Source: Desulfobacterales bacterium
GTDB lineage: Bacteria; Desulfobacterota; Desulfobacteria; Desulfobacterales; C00003060
NCBI GenBank assembly: GCA_030668505.1
Contig: DAOUTV010000130.1
Location: 1 to 5,820, forward strand
Reading direction: 5' to 3'
DNA: 5,820 nucleotides
The notes beneath the pieces are model-generated. The model ran no database searches. It saw only the letters and a list, made by a program, of their open reading frames with translations, and was not told where the DNA came from. The translations under genes and the position numbers were made by a program. Positions 5,661 through 5,820 of the stretch are shown here, one piece after another (the first letter of the stretch is position 1; each line of letters begins with the position of its first letter).

Positions 5661-5691
5661 CCTTTTTTGTTCTCACTGGAGAGGATGATCA

Positions 5692-5742
5692 ATGGGAAAC
5701 GACCCGGAGTTCGGGTTTGAACCGTGGAAAGCCACCCGCTGA
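5692..5742 (+). CDS. Possible 16-codon minicistron or gene relic
   Basis: ATG at 5692, preceded by GGAGAGGA with a 6-nt gap, opens MGNDPEFGFEPWKATR and then a TGA stop at 5740-5742. The peptide faintly recalls the N-terminus of type I methyltransferase HsdM subunits (G-F-E ... L-W-K-A-x-D-K-L-R), but the frame does not continue. It is the only plus-strand candidate in the window. Chance is quite possible. The stretch also holds small hairpins: ACCCG/CGGGT (5702-5716) and CTGACT/AGTCAG (5739-5756). Confidence 0.15.
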   Translation: MGNDPEFGFEPWKATR

Positions 5743-5756
5743 CTGTTGAAAGTCAG
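5739..5756 (-). terminator. Small hairpin at the stop of the right-edge gene
   Basis: CTGACT (5739-5744) and AGTCAG (5751-5756) form a 6-bp stem with a 6-base loop. On the minus strand it overlaps the TGA at 5755-5753. No T-run follows directly, so it is at best a weak terminator. A second small hairpin follows at 5716-5702, and a run of six T's on the plus strand lies at about 5662-5668. Confidence 0.2.
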
Positions 5757-5820
5757 ACTTTGCCGAAGAATTCCTGTAAATCTTTAATTACAGCAACTTT
5801 TGTGTCTAAAGATATATCAT
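5753..5820 (-). CDS. C-terminal end of a gene entering from the right edge
   Basis: On the minus strand a frame open from the window edge ends in TGA at 5755-5753. The visible residues are DISLDTKVAVIKDLQEFFGKV, split here as D-I-S-L-D-T-K and V-A-V-I-K-D-L-Q-E-F-F-G-K-V. The alternation of charged and hydrophobic residues looks like an amphipathic C-terminal helix, so it reads as real coding sequence, and it shares the strand of all other genes. Only about 22 codons are present, so no family can be named and chance cannot be excluded. Confidence 0.4.
   Translation of the reverse strand, partial: DISLDTKVAVIKDLQEFFGKV

Noticed and set aside
5702..5730. tRNA-like T-arm (GGTTCAAACCCG on the minus strand)
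   Set aside because: No matching acceptor, D or anticodon arms could be found at tRNA distances on either strand.
1..5820. CRISPR array
   Set aside because: The repeats seen are dispersed palindromes or single pairs. No regularly spaced direct repeats with unique spacers are present, and the RecB-like cysteine nuclease is not accompanied by cas genes.

Overview
This window looks like a piece of chromosome from an anaerobic, mid-GC bacterium, most likely a Desulfobacterota (delta-proteobacterial) lineage. That is an inference from three things: an anaerobic-heme-type radical SAM enzyme, a 'cytidylate kinase-like' protein of a type common in sulfate reducers, and intergenic DNA full of short palindromic repeats. 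No rRNA, tRNA, CRISPR array or intact transposase is visible. Every gene I can support lies on the minus strand, so the direction of reading is from right to left.

Layout in reading order. (1) 5753-5820: the last codons of a gene that enters from the right edge. (2) 5546-5660: a palindromic REP/MITE-like element. (3) 5411-5521: a long interrupted inverted repeat just upstream of the next gene. (4) 5386-4076: a ChuW/HutW-family radical SAM enzyme, the family that opens heme without oxygen. (5) 4056-3970: a 190-bp gap holding an AT-rich inverted repeat and a possible promoter. (6) 3885-3208: a cytidylate kinase-like P-loop protein. (7) 3200-2204: about 1 kb of mostly non-coding DNA with hairpin repeats, one possible 70-aa basic protein (2776-2564), and a damaged second copy of the REP/MITE end. 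(8) 2198-798: a two-nuclease fusion, with an N-terminal RecB/Cas4-like iron-sulfur domain and a C-terminal RNase H-like DEDD exonuclease (TM0106 family). (9) 620-234: a small exported protein made almost entirely of 22-residue repeats. (10) 61-147: an AT-rich hairpin repeat in the left 230 bp.

The genes do not form an obvious single pathway. The ChuW/HutW-like gene has no transport or HutX/HutZ partner in view. The spacing between genes (about 95 bp to 1 kb) and separate promoter or SD signals suggest mostly independent transcription units. The most useful observations are the standalone ChuW/HutW homologue with its structured leader, the 44-residue super-period of the small exported protein, and a 43-bp repeat (41/43 identical) present in direct orientation at 2252 and 5614, bracketing the kinase and radical SAM genes. 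I found no clear evidence of a multi-gene undescribed system.
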